A stretch of DNA of 64,000 nucleotides from Moringa oleifera (GCA_021397835.1 JAJFZO010000229.1:6255001-6319000), one strand, 5' to 3'; positions 37,529 to 49,821 are shown, counted from the stretch's first letter. Notes: generated by a model from the sequence alone, not told the origin. Translations and numbers: made by a program.

Positions 37529-37716
37529 GTATACCATATACGGTAAAAGCTAAGGATTTCATAATAAGAAACTCCTAAAAGATAAATACCATTCTTCTCC
37601 TTTTATGGATAGGAAGCTGGAAAGTAACATGAATTCCATAAAAAGGAATGTTAAAGTAAGAAAAAATTTAAATGGAATAACTAAAATTAAATTTAGTATT
37701 AAGAAATAGGATCAAC

Positions 37717-40700
37717 CTTTTGGTGCCTCCTCTCAATACTACAATTATAGTTATATACACCATAACATTTCCATAATGATCACAACACTCTAATTAGAAA
37801 ATACAATACAGATCTGAATAGTTACTTAGCAAAAACCAGTACTGCTATAGCTACTTAATCTAAACTACTATTGCCACACTGCTACTGCTATATTGCCACG
37901 CTGTTGTACTGCTACTGTTATGTTATCATATTACTATACTGCTACGGCTATACCGCTACTACTATATGACTATACAACTATTGCTATATTGTTACTGTTA
38001 TATGACTACACAATATATTGCTACTGTTATATTGCTTTTGCTATACCGTTATTGCTACACAGCTAATACAACACCAAGAAAACTAAGATGCGTGAATAAA
38101 CCAATTGACCATTCAACAAAAGAAAGAATAAAATAAAATGATTAAACATTGCAAATAACGAGTAAAGAGCAAGACATCTTTCAGATAATACTGCATGTTA
38201 CAAATATCCTTTAAAAACTCATATGATAACAAACTCACCTTAATATGTATACACATGACATTAATGAAGAATTAATAGATTTTATTACCATTAAATCATT
38301 TTGTTGCCTTGAGTCCCTCAGTGAGGCGCTTTAAAAGGACACATTTGGGAGAAAAGAAAAACAAAAAAATTTAGTAGTCAAGTATTCTCTAGCACTGCAA
38401 CAACACAACATCTTTACAAAGAACTAAGATGGAAACCAAAGTACAACCATGGAATCAAATTAATCAAGAAATAGAATCAACCTTCTAGTACCTCCTCTCC
38501 ATATTGTAATCACGGCTATGCAAAGTTGCAACATTTTTATAATGATCACAAGAATAATTGACCAAATAAGATAAAGATCTAAACTGCTACTCAATCATAA
38601 GTAATGCTATTGCTACTTCATTTAAACAACTACTCAATCTAAACTGTTATTGCTACAATGCTACTGCTATACTGCCATACTATTGTACTGTTACTGCTAC
38701 GTTGCCATATTGCGATACTGCGACTAGCTACTATACCACTATGCAACTCTTCCTATACTACTATACTGATATACATGTATACTATAGTACTGTTATACTC
38801 CTCCTACTATAGTAATATTACTTTTGCTATACCACTATGGCTATTACTACATAGCTAATACAACACCAAGAAAACTAAGACCAACTTTTATTGTGTGTAT
38901 AAACAAATTGACAATTCAACCAAAAAAAAAAAAAGCAAAAGGATGAAACGTTGCAAATAACAAGCAAAGGACAAGGCATCCCTGAGATACTACATGTTAT
39001 GAATATCCTTTTGATTAAAAAAACATAGGATAATAAAGTCACCTTAACATACATTCACATGACATTGTGAAGAACTAATAAATTTTGTTACCATTAAATC
39101 ATTTTATAGCCTTGAGTCCCTTAGTGAGGAGCTTTAAAAAAAGACACTGGGGAGAAAAGAAAAAAAGAAAATATTAGTGGTCAAGTATTCTTTTGCATTA
39201 CAACAATACAAAATTTTTCAAATTCTAGAATTTTTCTAGCAATGAAATAGATTTAACAGAGAATAAAGATGGAAACCAAAGCACAACCATGAAATCAAAT
39301 TAATCGAGAAATAAAATCAAACTTCTGGTGCCTCCTCTCGATACTGCAGCCATGGCTATGCAAAGCTGTAACATTTCCATAATGATCACAAGAATAGTTG
39401 AACCTCTAAACCCGGCTCTAATTAAAAAAATACCATACATATCTAAATTGCTACTTCATCAAAACTAGTACCACTACTGTTATTCCATTTAAATTGCTAG
39501 TGCTATTACTATTGAATCTAAACTGCTATTACTACACTGCCACTACTATACTGCCATACCTTAGCAGCCATATTACCATACTGCTACCACTATACTACTG
39601 CTATGACTATATCACTATACTATTATACTGGTATACTACTATATTGTTATACTGCTACTGTTATATAACTTCTGCCATACTACTATTGCTATTGCTACAC
39701 TACTAACACAACACCAAGAAAACTAAGTGCCATTTCTACTGCATGTATAAACCAATGACAATTCAACAAAAGAAAGAAAAAGACAGAAGGATGAAACATT
39801 ACAAATAACAAGTAAAGAACTCGGCATCCTTCTGATAATATCCTTTTGATTAAAAACTCATAAGATAGTATAGTTACCTTAATATATATACATATGACAT
39901 TAGTGAAGAGCTAATAGATTTTGTTATCGTTAAATCATTTTGTTGCCTTAAGTCACTTAATGAGGCGCTTTAAAAGGAAATACTTGCGAGAAAAAAAAGA
40001 GGAGAAAAAGTGAGTGGTCAAGTATTCTCTTGCAATGCAACAACACAACATTTTTCAAATTGTAGAATTTTTCCAGCAATAAAATAGATTTAATGAAGAC
40101 CTAAGATGGAAACCAAAGCACAATCATGGAATCAAATTAATCATGAAATCAAATTGATTAAAAAATAGAATTAACCTTTTGATGCCTCCTCTTAATACTG
40201 CAGTCACAGCTATGCAAAGCTGCAACATTTTCATAATGATCACAAGAATAGTTGAACCTCTAAAACTTGACTCTAATTAAAAAAATACCACACAGATGTA
40301 AGCTACTACTCCATCAAAAGCAATGCTACTACTGCTACTCCATCTAAATTGCAATTGCTGCTACTACTCAATCTAAACAGCTATTGCTACATTGCTACTG
40401 TTATATTATCATATCGTTGTGTAGGTATTCTTACACTGCCATATTACTATACTGCTACTACTATATCACTATACTACTGTAACTATACTACTACACTTGT
40501 ATACTACTATATTGCTATTATGCTATACTCTAACTATTATACTGCTATATTGCTACTGCAATACTACTATTGTTATAATGCTTTTGCTATGCCACTATTG
40601 CTACTGTTACACTCCTAACGTAGCACCAAGAAAACTATGTCCCACTTCTACTCCATGTCTAAACCAATTGACAATTCAACAAAAAAAAAAAAAACAAAAA

Positions 40701-43700
40701 GATGAAACAATACAAATAACGGGTAAAGAATAAGGCATCCTTGAGATAATACTACATGTACATACACACGAAATTAGTGAAGCACTAATAGATTTTGTTA
40801 CCATTAAATCATTTTGCTGCCTTGAGTCTCTTAGTGAGACCCTTTAAAAGGAGACACTGGGGAGAAAAAAAAAAGAGAAAAAAGTTAGTGGTCAAGTATT
40901 TCCGCACTCCAACAACACAAAATCTTTTAAATTTTAGAATTTTCCAACAATGAAATAGATTTAACAAAGAATGAGATGGAAACCAAAGCATAACCATGGA
41001 ATTAAATTAATCAAGAAATAAAATCAACCTTCTGGTGCCTTCTCTTGATATTGCAGTCATGACTATGCAAAGTTGCAACATTTCCATAATGATCACAAGA
41101 ATAGCTGAACCTTTGAAACCCGACACTAATTAAAAAATACCATACATATCTAAATTCTTACTCCATCAAAACTAGTATTGCTATTGTTACTCAATTTAAA
41201 CTACAAATGCTGCTATTACTCAATCTAAACTGCTACTGCTACACTGCTAATGCTATACTGCCACACTACAGTACTTCTACTCTTACATTGCCATCTTACT
41301 ATGCTGCTGAAACTACTATAATTCTATACTACTATTAGTATATGACTATTTTAACACTACCATACTACTATACTAGTACACTATACTGTTATTATACTAA
41401 GTTCCTACCACTATACTGTTATACTGCTACTGCAATACTACTACTATTATATTGCTTCTGCTACACTACTATTGCTACTGTTACACTGCTATCACAGCAC
41501 AAGAAAACTAAGACCCATTTCTACTCCATGTATAAACTAATTGACAATTCAATAAAAGAAAGAAAAAAATAAAAGGAAGAAACATTACAAAGTAAAAAAA
41601 AAGCACCCTTGAGATAATACTGCATGTTACAAATATCCTTGTGATTAAAAACTCATAGGATAGTAAAAGTTACCTTAACATATACGCACATGACATTAGT
41701 GAAGAACTAATAGATTTTGTTGCCATTGAATAATTTTTTTGCCTTGAGTCCCTCAGTGAGGCACATCAAAAGGAGACCCTGGGGAGAGAAAAAAAAAAGA
41801 GAAAAAGTTAGTAGTCAAGTATTCTTCGCACTCCAACAACATTAAATCTTTTAAATTTTAAAATTTTTCCAGCAATGAAATACATTTAACAAAGAACAAA
41901 GTTGAAGCCAAAACACAACCATGGAATCAAATTAATCAAGAAATAGAATCGACCTTTTAGTGCTTCCTCTTGATACTGAAATCACGACTATGCAAAGTTG
42001 TAATATTTTCATAATGATCACAATAATAGATGAACCTTTAAAACCATAATCTAATTAAAAAATACGATGCCGATCTAAATTGCTACTCCATCAAAACTGA
42101 GACTACTACTGCTACTTCATTTAAATAACTACCTCTGTTGCTACTCAATCTAAACTGCAATTGCCATACTGATATTGCTATACTGCCACACTACTATACT
42201 ATTACTCTTACACTACCATTTACTATACTACTACTACTACTATACTATTATATTACCACTACTATGGTACCATATTGGTATATTGATATGGTGCTATGCT
42301 CATACTGCTACTGTTATGTTGCTTTTGCTATATTGCTATTGTTACTGCTACACTACTAACACAGCACCAAGAAAACTAATGCCCACTTTTACTCCATGTA
42401 TAAACTAATTAACAATTCAATGAAGAAAAACAAAAAAAACAAAAAAAGAGGATGAAACATTATAGATAATCAATAAAGAACAAGGCATCCTTGAGATAAT
42501 ATCTACATGTTACAAATATCCTTGAGATTAAAAACTCATAGGATAGTAAAAGTTACCTTAACATGTAAGTACATGACATTAGTGAAGAACTAATAGATTT
42601 TGTTACCATTGAATAATTTTGTTGTCTTGAGTCCCTCAGTGAGGCACATTAAAAGGAGACACCGGGGAGAAAAGAAAAAAAGAAAAAGTTAGTGGTCAAG
42701 TATTCTTCACACTACAACAACACTAAACCTTTCAAATTTTAGAATTTCCAAGCAATGAAATACATTTAACAAAGAACAAAGTTGGAAACCAAAGCACAAC
42801 CATGGAATCAAATTGATCGAGAAATAGAATCAAACTTTTAGTGCCTCTTCTCGATACTGCAGTCGAAGTCGTAACATTTCCATAATGATCATAAAAATAG
42901 ATGAACCTCTAAAACTATAATCTAATTAAAAAATACGGTACCGATCTAAACTGCTACTCCATCAAAACTAGGACTGCTATTGTTATTCCATTTAAATTAC
43001 TATCACTGTTGCTACTCAATCTAAACTGCAATTGTCACACTGCTACTGGTATACTGCCATATTGCTATACTATTACTCTTACACTGCCATACTACTATAC
43101 TACCACTACTACGCTACTATACTAGTATATTGGTATAGTGCTGTGCTTTTACTGCTACTGCTATAATGCTATGCTGCTATATTGCTACTGTTATATTACT
43201 TTTGTTATACTGCTATTGCTACTGCTACACTGCTAACACAGCACCAAGAAAACTAAGACCCACTTCTACTTCATGTATAAACCAATTGACAATACAACAA
43301 AAGAAACAAAAGAACAAAAGGATGAAACATTACAAATAATAGGTAAAGAACAAGACGTCCTTAAGATAATATTGCATGTTACAAATATCCTTTTGATTAA
43401 AAACTCGTAGGATGGTAAAGTTACCTTAACATGTTTGCACATGACATTAGTGAAGAACTAATCGCTTTTGTTACCATTAAATCATTTTTTGGGCTTGAGT
43501 GCCTTAGTGAGGCGCTTTAATAGGAGACACCGAGGAGAAAAGAAAAAGAGAAAAGTTAGTGGTCAAGTATTCTCTCGCACTGCAACAACATAAAATCTTT
43601 AAAATTTGCTTGCAATGAAATAGATTTAATAGAGAACTAAGATGGAAACCAAAGCACCATGGAATCAATCTTTCGGTGCCTCTTTTTGATACTACAGTCT

Positions 43701-43760
43701 ATGCGAAGCTGCAACATTTCCATAATGATCGCAAGAATAGCTGAGCCTCTAAAACCTGAC
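37717..43760 (-). pseudogene. ACC1: Eight tandem copies of one acetyl-CoA carboxylase exon
   Basis: Copies lie at about 37717-37811, 38482-38577, 39322-39417, 40176-40271, 41029-41124, 41954-42049, 42834-42920 and 43670-43760 (minus strand). A full copy is 96 nt between ...TAATTAG and GTTGAT, the length expected for 32 codons. The clearest read is DHYGNVAALHSHGCSIERRH followed by QK, matching the plant biotin carboxylase segment CDQYGNVAALHSRDCSVQRRHQK. The 5' part (EVQL) is in another frame, because copies share a small indel before the Cys codon (TTCTTGTGATCAT where a TTGTGTGATCAT-type sequence is expected). The shared lesion shows the exon was already broken before amplification. Confidence 0.88.
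38239..43529 (-). pseudogene. Seven tandem copies of one AAA-ATPase exon
   Basis: Copies at about 38239-38342, 39043-39146, 39878-39982, 40761-40856, 41674-41778, 42557-42661 and 43425-43529 (minus strand). Typical borders are TTCTCCCCAG and GTAACT. The minus strand reads LLLKRLTEGLKATK-stop-FNGNKIY-stop-FFTNVMC. This follows plant AAA-ATPases of the Arabidopsis At3g19740/At1g50140 group (LPLKRLTEGLKATKRSDDDEIYKLFTNVLC), a segment ahead of the catalytic AAA core. The second stop (TAA or TAG) is at the same place in all seven copies. The first is absent from the adjacent copies at 41.7 and 42.6 kb, which read TTA instead and form a subgroup. The CCTCAGTGAGG palindrome visible in several units lies within this exon. 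Confidence 0.85.
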
Positions 43761-44089
43761 GCTAATTAAAAAATACCATACATATCTAAACTGCTACTCC
43801 ATCAAAACTAGTATTGTTACTGCTACTTTATTTAAACTAAAACTACTACTACTACTCAATCTAAACTGCTATTGCTACACTACTACTGTTATACCATCAT
43901 ACTGCGATACTACTATGGCTATGCTGCCATATTACTGTAATGCTACTGCTATATTGCTATATTACTACTCTTATATGACTATACTGCTACTGTTATACTG
44001 CTACTACTATACTAGTATATTGCTATATTCCTAGCTATTCAGCTATACTACTATACTGCTATTGCAACACTGCTATTATTATATTGCTC

Positions 44090-44226
44090 TTGCAATATTG
44101 CTATTGTTACTGTATACTACCATTGTGATATTGCTCCTGTTATACTATCATTGCTACTGCTATAACTGTAGCAGTATACTAGCATTGTAGTATAACAGTA
44201 GCAGTAGGAGCATAGCATAGCAGTAT
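44090..44226. repeat. Strand-switched end of the macrosatellite (inverted repeat)
   Basis: Up to about 44165 the trinucleotide tract reads CTGCTA/CTACTG on +. From there to 44226 it reads as the reverse complement (GTAGCAG, AACAGTAGCAGTAGGAGCAT). The two sides can pair: TGCTCCTGTTATACTA at about 44132-44147 against TAGTATAACAGTAGCAGTAGGAGCA at about 44187-44211. The array therefore ends in a long imperfect hairpin. Confidence 0.8.
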
Positions 44227-44230
44227 GAAA

Positions 44231-44836
44231 TTATTTTGATCAATTAATTCTTATATGATAATTACATATATCTAACTCTGCATTTTAAATAAAATGCATC
44301 AATTATTTCATATAGTCCAATTAAATGTAACATTAATTTCTTCCTTCATTTAGAGATAGTATGTTTCTTAATAATGGAAGAGAATATATGATATGGATTT
44401 TCTTGGGTTAAAACAATTCATTAATGGAACAAGAATAATACAGTAGGAGCATAATATTCAAGTTTATAGGGAATCAAGCAAGAACAAAGAAGAGGAACAT
44501 AAAAGGGTAACGTTTCATGGCATATGCACTAGAAACTAGAGATGGTGTTGACCCAAATGTGGTAGGAGTGCAAACTTAAGATGAGATATGGTTACTTTTA
44601 TAAGCTGGAGGCAGCAAATTTTTAGGTCTACTAGGTCTTAAGTGTAGGTTCTGATATGTCAAATATCAACTGAGCCCCAAGAAAATGATATCTTAACTCA
44701 TTGATATTAGAGGTGAAAACATAAGAAATGCACCTATAGTAAATTCTATGGTGAACTTAAAATTTGATAGAATGAATCTATAAGCTAAATGGCAATGCTA
44801 AAAATTTACTATTTGTTTTTGTTTTTGAAATTTTTG
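44231..44836. other. No gene recognised
   Basis: Between the macrosatellite and the GDSL pseudogene. The expected first exons of a GDSL lipase (with the GDS motif) were looked for here on the + strand and not found. Confidence 0.45.
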
Positions 44837-45766
44837 GTTTTCCATGTGATTGATCTTAAAACTCAGTTGAGGTACTATGAGAAGGTAAAGACTTTGTTGG
44901 GAAAGAGGTTAGGCAATGATGAAGCAGAGATGAGAATATCAAGAGTTGTCTGCTTGTTCAACATTAGAAGCAATGATTACATGAGCGCTTTCTTGACCAA
45001 TTCCACTGTGCTAAACTCACCTAACTTTCAATAATTTAGGATGGTAATTGGCAACCTGGCAACAATTATCGAAGTAAGCATTGATAACCCTTTTGAATCT
45101 TTGATTCATTTTCTTCTATTTTTTTTTTTAGCAACCAATCAGCATTGGCTACTGTTGCAACCCTTTATATAGTGAGTAGTTTTCTCTTAATTAAGCTATA
45201 AAGGAGTTGCTAGTTTGGTGGATTTATTGACTCAAATGAGTTACTTTACTAGTTCACTATGCAGGAAATATATGAAATAAGGGGCAAAAAATTTACAATC
45301 GTCAACTTGCCGGGTCTAGGTTGTTTTTCAGGTATCACGATACTGAAACCAAAAAACAATGAAAGCTGGTTGAAAAAAGTTGCATCACTAGCAAAGTTAC
45401 ATAACAAAGCTCTAATCGAACTACTGCTCGAACTAGAGAAGCAATTAAAAGGCTTCAAATATTCCATTTTTGACTTGAACTTCAACATTAGAGAAAGAAT
45501 GATTCATCCCTCTAAATATTATACACTCAGGCCTCTCTGCCTGAAATTCCTTTTTTTTGTGTTTGTTTTTAATTGTTGGCTCCAACAATTTTAATGAAAT
45601 TACAGCTTGCAAGCTATTTTATGTCATGAAGTTTCAAGGAAGGAAAGGTTGCATGCTGCTGGACAGGGCAGTTTAGAGGAGTTTCCGCTATGGATGAAAG
45701 ATCCTAGGGAAGGAGTTTGAGTTATATGAGACAATTGAGTTTGTGTTGCTTTTAGAAGATTGGTTT
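44837..45766 (+). pseudogene. GDSL esterase/lipase (GLIP type), 5'-truncated pseudogene
   Basis: Exon 44837-45073 reads VIDLKTQLRYYEKVKTLLGK, then IRSNDYMSAFLTNSTVL (block III, usually GSNDY). After an in-frame TAA comes FRMVIGNLATIIE and a good donor (GTAAGC). The next exon begins after CTATGCAG at 45265: EIYEIRGKKFTIVNLPGLGC, then LAKLHNKALIELLLELEKQL, GFKYSIFDLN and HPSKY (to 45519). About 110 bp later FKEGKVACCWTGQFRGV (45633-45683) resumes, and after a stop and shift GKEFELYETIEFV (45707-45766). Order and spacing follow GLIP-like secreted lipases. The first exons with the catalytic Ser and the last His block are missing. It lies on the strand opposite the nearby gene fragments. Confidence 0.85.
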
Positions 45767-46175
45767 TGAAAGAAAGAGCTTAAAGATGAGTTGCAATGTT
45801 ATAATTTTAATCCCACTAAATTAACTAAAATATTTAGACTGCAAGTGAATATTACCCTATAGAAGCCATAATTTTTGTTCTTCTTTTAGGTATTTTTATT
45901 CTTTTATAGCTTTTGCAAATGATCGATGATGGGCAAGCTGCTAATATAAAGGGAATATTTAAGAGGTCTTTGATAAAACATTTAAAGAAGCGATTTTGTT
46001 CATTAAATCTTATGCAAAATGGAGAGAGCGTGTTTTTACTACCTTTAAATGCTTGTACTAACCTTTGATTCAAGATAGTATAAAGCCTAAGGAGTAGAAA
46101 CTTGATGCAGTAAGAAAGGATGTGCATTCAGTATGGACACATGGAGATCCCAAACAAGTGAAAGATGCGAGGGCC
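45767..46175. other. No gene recognised
   Basis: Short AT-rich stretch with degenerate coding-like composition between the GDSL pseudogene and the minisatellite. The GDSL His-containing C-terminal block was not found here. Confidence 0.4.
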
Positions 46176-46179
46176 TGCA

Positions 46180-47290
46180 TACTGGAAAGATTTTTGGGTT
46201 GAATTCTCCCCCTCCAGGCCCAATCCAGGCCTGCATACTTTTTCAGTTCAGCCTCTCTTCCTTTAAGTCAAGCAGTAGTGGAAAGATTTTTAGGCGTTGA
46301 TTTCTCTTCCTTTAGGACCAATCTAGGCCTGCATGATTTTCTACTTTAGCCTCTCTCCTTTTAGGTTAAGTGGTGGAAAGATTTTTGGGTTTTGATTTCT
46401 CTTCCTTTATGCCCAATCCGAGTCTACATGGTTTTCTAATTCAACCTCTCTCCTTTTGGGTTGGGTATTAGAAAGAATTTTAGGCTTCGGCTTAATTTGG
46501 GCGTGCATGGTTTTTCAATTCAATCTCTTTCCCTTTTGATCGGGTACTGAAAAGATTTTTGAGTTTTGATTTCTCTCCCTTTAAGCCCAATCTTGCCGTG
46601 CATGGTTTTCCAATTCAATTGTATTGTTTCATCAACAGAACCCATTTTATTGTTCTGATCCATTTAATTATCGGTGGCTTTGGGTTTTGATTTCTCTTCC
46701 TCTAGCCCAATCTAAGTATGCATGGTTTTCTAACTCAACCTCTCCCCTTTTGGGTCAGGTATTAAAAAGATTTGTAGGCTGTGGTCCAATCTGAGCCTGT
46801 GTGGTTTTCCAACTCAACCTCTCTCCGTTTGGGTCAGGTACTAAAAAAGAGTTTTGAGTTTTGATTTCTCTCCCTCAGAGCCGAATCTCGGCTTGCATCG
46901 TTTTCTAATTCAACTATATTTTTCATCAACAGAACTCATTTTATTGATCCAATCTATTTAATTATCAGTAGCTTTGGGCTTTGATTTCTCTTCCTCTAGG
47001 CCCAATCCAAGTCTGCATGGTTTTCCAAATCAACCTCTCTCCCTTTGGGTTAGGTGTTAGAAAGATTTTTGGGCTTTGGTCTCATTCGGGCCTGCATGGT
47101 TTTCCAATTCAACCTCTCTCCCTTTAGGTCAGGCACCAAAAAGATTTTTGAGTTTTAATTTCTCTCCCTCGAGGCCCAATCCCACCGTGCATGGTTTTCC
47201 AATTCAATTATATTGTTTCATCAACATAACCCATTTTATTAATCCGATCCATTTAATTATTAGTGGGTTTGGGATTGAATGAGTTAGAAA
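46180..47290. repeat. Minisatellite with 295-bp higher-order unit
   Basis: A basic unit of about 78-121 bp recurs about eleven times, marked by TGCATGGTTTTCCAATTCAA followed by CCTCTCTCCCTTTGGGTCAG. In the right two-thirds the spacing repeats as about 120, 79 and 96 bp. This gives a higher-order unit of 293-296 bp marked by CATCAACAGAACCCATTTTA at about 46630, 46926 and 47219 (three copies). The left part (46180-46500) has simple, less regular units. Function unknown. Confidence 0.88.
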
Positions 47291-49570
47291 ATAAGAGATG
47301 TATGGCTATTAAATAAATGACCGTGCATAGATTAATGATAAAATGTTATGTATTCTAATTAATTGTAAAATTTAATTTTGATCATCGATGTTCAAATTTT
47401 TAGGTGGAACCACATTATTATTCTGAATTCAAAATGAATTTTAAATTACATTAGCGAGAAATGCTTGGTAATATATAATCAAAAAAATTAAAGAAATTAG
47501 AAAAATAAAAAATTTAAAAAACTTAAAAAATAAAAATGTGAAATAATTTTAAAACATTTTGATTTGTATTGATCTTTCAAAAAATGTAATAAGTCAAACA
47601 GTAAAAAATTAAAAATTATTATAAAAATATAAAAGTATTTAAAATAAAATGAACAAATGTAAAAGTAAAATAAAATTTTAAAAAATACATAAATAAAAAT
47701 AAAAAATAACGAAAAGCCAAACGCCAAAAAAACTAACAAAATTGCAACCATCTGTGAAGTTTATTATTTATTATTTTGGTAAATTAAAATAGTTAAAGAT
47801 GATAATAACAAAAATTATCTATGTATTCAAAATTTATATTTTTAATTTAGAAAAATAAGGAAAGGTGAGATCACTTCAAGTAAATCTACAATTTAAAATG
47901 ATTTATTTCTTTGAAGTTAAGAGAGAGATGAGAAAACATAATATAAAATTATTTTTTCAATAATTATAAAGATATTATAAAACTTTTGTTTATAAAATTC
48001 AAAAAAATGTAGAATTAAAAATCTAAAGAAATTCAAAAAATACAAAATACAAAAGAAGAATGAAAATTTCTAAAAAACCTAATAAAGCTAAAAAAATGAA
48101 AAATAAAGTTATTAAAAGAAAATAAGTAAAAAAAACTAAAAATGCCCAACAAAATCAAGTATAATCAAATAAATGAAAAAACACAAAAAAATTAGAATAC
48201 TTAAAAATAAAAATGAGAGAAAATAATGTAAAATAATTTAAAACAATTTTGATTTGGAATGATCTTTTAAAGAAAAATGTAATACAAATATAATAAATCA
48301 AACATTAAAAAAATTAAAATACAATGCAGATATAAAATATCTAAAATAAATGAATACATAAATAAAAATATGTAAAAAATAAAGTTAAATTAAAAAAGTA
48401 AATAGAAAATAAAATGTAACAAAAAGTTGAAAACTAATAAATTAATAAAATAGCAACAACTTGCTGAGATCTAATATTTATTATTTCACTAAATTAAAAA
48501 AGTAAAAGATGATAAAATTTTTAAATCTTTTTAAAAATATAAAAAATTGAAAATAAAATAAAAGCAAATAAAAAATTTTCAAAAACTAAATAAACTAAAA
48601 AAAATCAAAAAACATAACATTACTAAAAGAAGATAAGTGAAAGAAATTAAAAAAAAATAAAACAAAATAAAAAATTTTAAAAATCCAAAATAACAAAAAG
48701 ACAATAAAAAATAGTAAACAAATCCAACAAAATCAATACGATACATATAAAAAGAATGCAATAGTAAATAAACAAAACTCTTTGCAAAGCAAAAAAATAG
48801 ATTTGATTGGTAGGAGTATAAAAAAATATATCAAAAAACTCGTAAAAAGTAAGGAGATCATTTAAAATGTTATAAAATCCAAAAATTCAAAGAACTTAAA
48901 TAAAGTAATTAGAAAAGAAAAAACACAAAGATTAGAAAACTTAAAATATGAGAAATGAAAAAAATAATGTCAAATAATTTAAAACAATTCAAGAATAAAA
49001 AATTTTTAAAAAGCAATTTTAATTTGCATTGACCATTTAAAAAATATAATAAAAATACAATAAATCAAATAGTAAAAAATAAAAAATACAACAAAACATA
49101 AGAAGTATCTAAAATAAATATATAAAAATATATAAAAATAAAATTCAAAAAATTAAAAAAGTAACAAAAAGCTAAAAACCAAGTAAACTAACAAAATTAT
49201 AACCATTTTGTGAGGTTTAATATTTTTATTTTATTTTTAATAAAAGACAATAAGTAAAAGAAAATGAAAAATATTCAAAAAATAAAAATATATCCAAATA
49301 CTTTTTAAGTAATTAAAAGAAAATAAAAAAAGAATAAAATAAAATAAAAACTAAAACAATACTTATGAAAAAAAGACAATAGTAAAGAAATAAAGTTAGT
49401 AAAATTGCATTCAAAAATTAAAAAATGAAAATAAAAAGAAACAAAAAAATCATTAATACTGGTGTAATAAAGAAAATAAGAGAAAATAAAATAAAAAAAT
49501 ATAAAAACTTTTAAAATATGTAAATAAAAAATAATGGTATCCAAAAAATATTTTTATGAAAGAAAAAGAA

Positions 49571-49660
49571 TGCAATATGAGGATTTCTAAGATAAACCGT
49601 GCATCCTAGTACTACTCCAGACTTTTAATGGGATTCGATTAGTGTTGGAATGATGGCATC
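49571..49660 (-). pseudogene. 5S rRNA pseudogene 1
   Basis: On + it reads as the complement of plant 5S rRNA: GCAATATGAGGATTTCTAAG (GCAACACGAGGACTTCC...), GCATCCTAGTACTACTC (CCATCCTAGTACTACTC) and TTTTAATGGGATTCGATTAG (TTCTGATGGGATCCGGTGCATTAG), then GTGTTGGAATGATGGCATC. About 20 nt are deleted between CTACTC and TTTTAATGGG. That removes the A-box part of the internal Pol III promoter, so it should be inactive. 90 nt remain against about 120 in a full gene. Confidence 0.8.
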
Positions 49661-49821
49661 TAAAAATTAAAAAAATATATATTAAACATAAAAAAATAAA
49701 AAATCATTCAAATATAATAAAAATAAAATAAAATGACATAAAATGAAAGATCATCAAAAGACAAAAAGTAATAAAATAAAATTAAAGTAATAAAATCTAA
49801 AAATATTTTTTATTAAAAAAG

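Larger units (their letters stand above)
37690..44230 (-). repeat. Macrosatellite of ~0.85-kb units built from ACC1 and AAA-ATPase exon fragments
   Basis: Eight units can be phased on the landmark ATAATGAT(C) at 37773, 38539, 39379, 40233, 41086, 42011, 42882 and 43722, giving periods of 766, 840, 854, 853, 925, 871 and 840 bp. Each unit, read on the minus strand, contains an acetyl-CoA carboxylase exon, an AAA-ATPase exon, and a variable tract of CTG/CTA-like trinucleotides with TATA interruptions. An A-rich AAAAGAAAGAAAAA segment also recurs. The first unit on the left lacks an AAA exon beyond it and runs into the single next carboxylase exon at 37340-37528. Units differ by many substitutions and small indels, so the array is old or evolving without strong homogenisation. 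Confidence 0.93.

Noticed and set aside
38658..42408. Plus-strand frames rich in Leu, Tyr and Thr (60-90 codons) within the macrosatellite
   Set aside because: They are readings of the CTG/CTA/TAC triplet tracts; similar frames appear in most units at different lengths and phases.
38239..43529. The CCTCAGTGAGG palindrome in macrosatellite units as a regulatory site
   Set aside because: It is explained by the coding sequence of the AAA-ATPase exon (minus-strand RLTEGL codons) and is not conserved in all copies.
37690..44230. CRISPR-like array or bacterial origin
   Set aside because: Units are ~0.85 kb, contain plant exon fragments with introns, and show no short-repeat/spacer structure.
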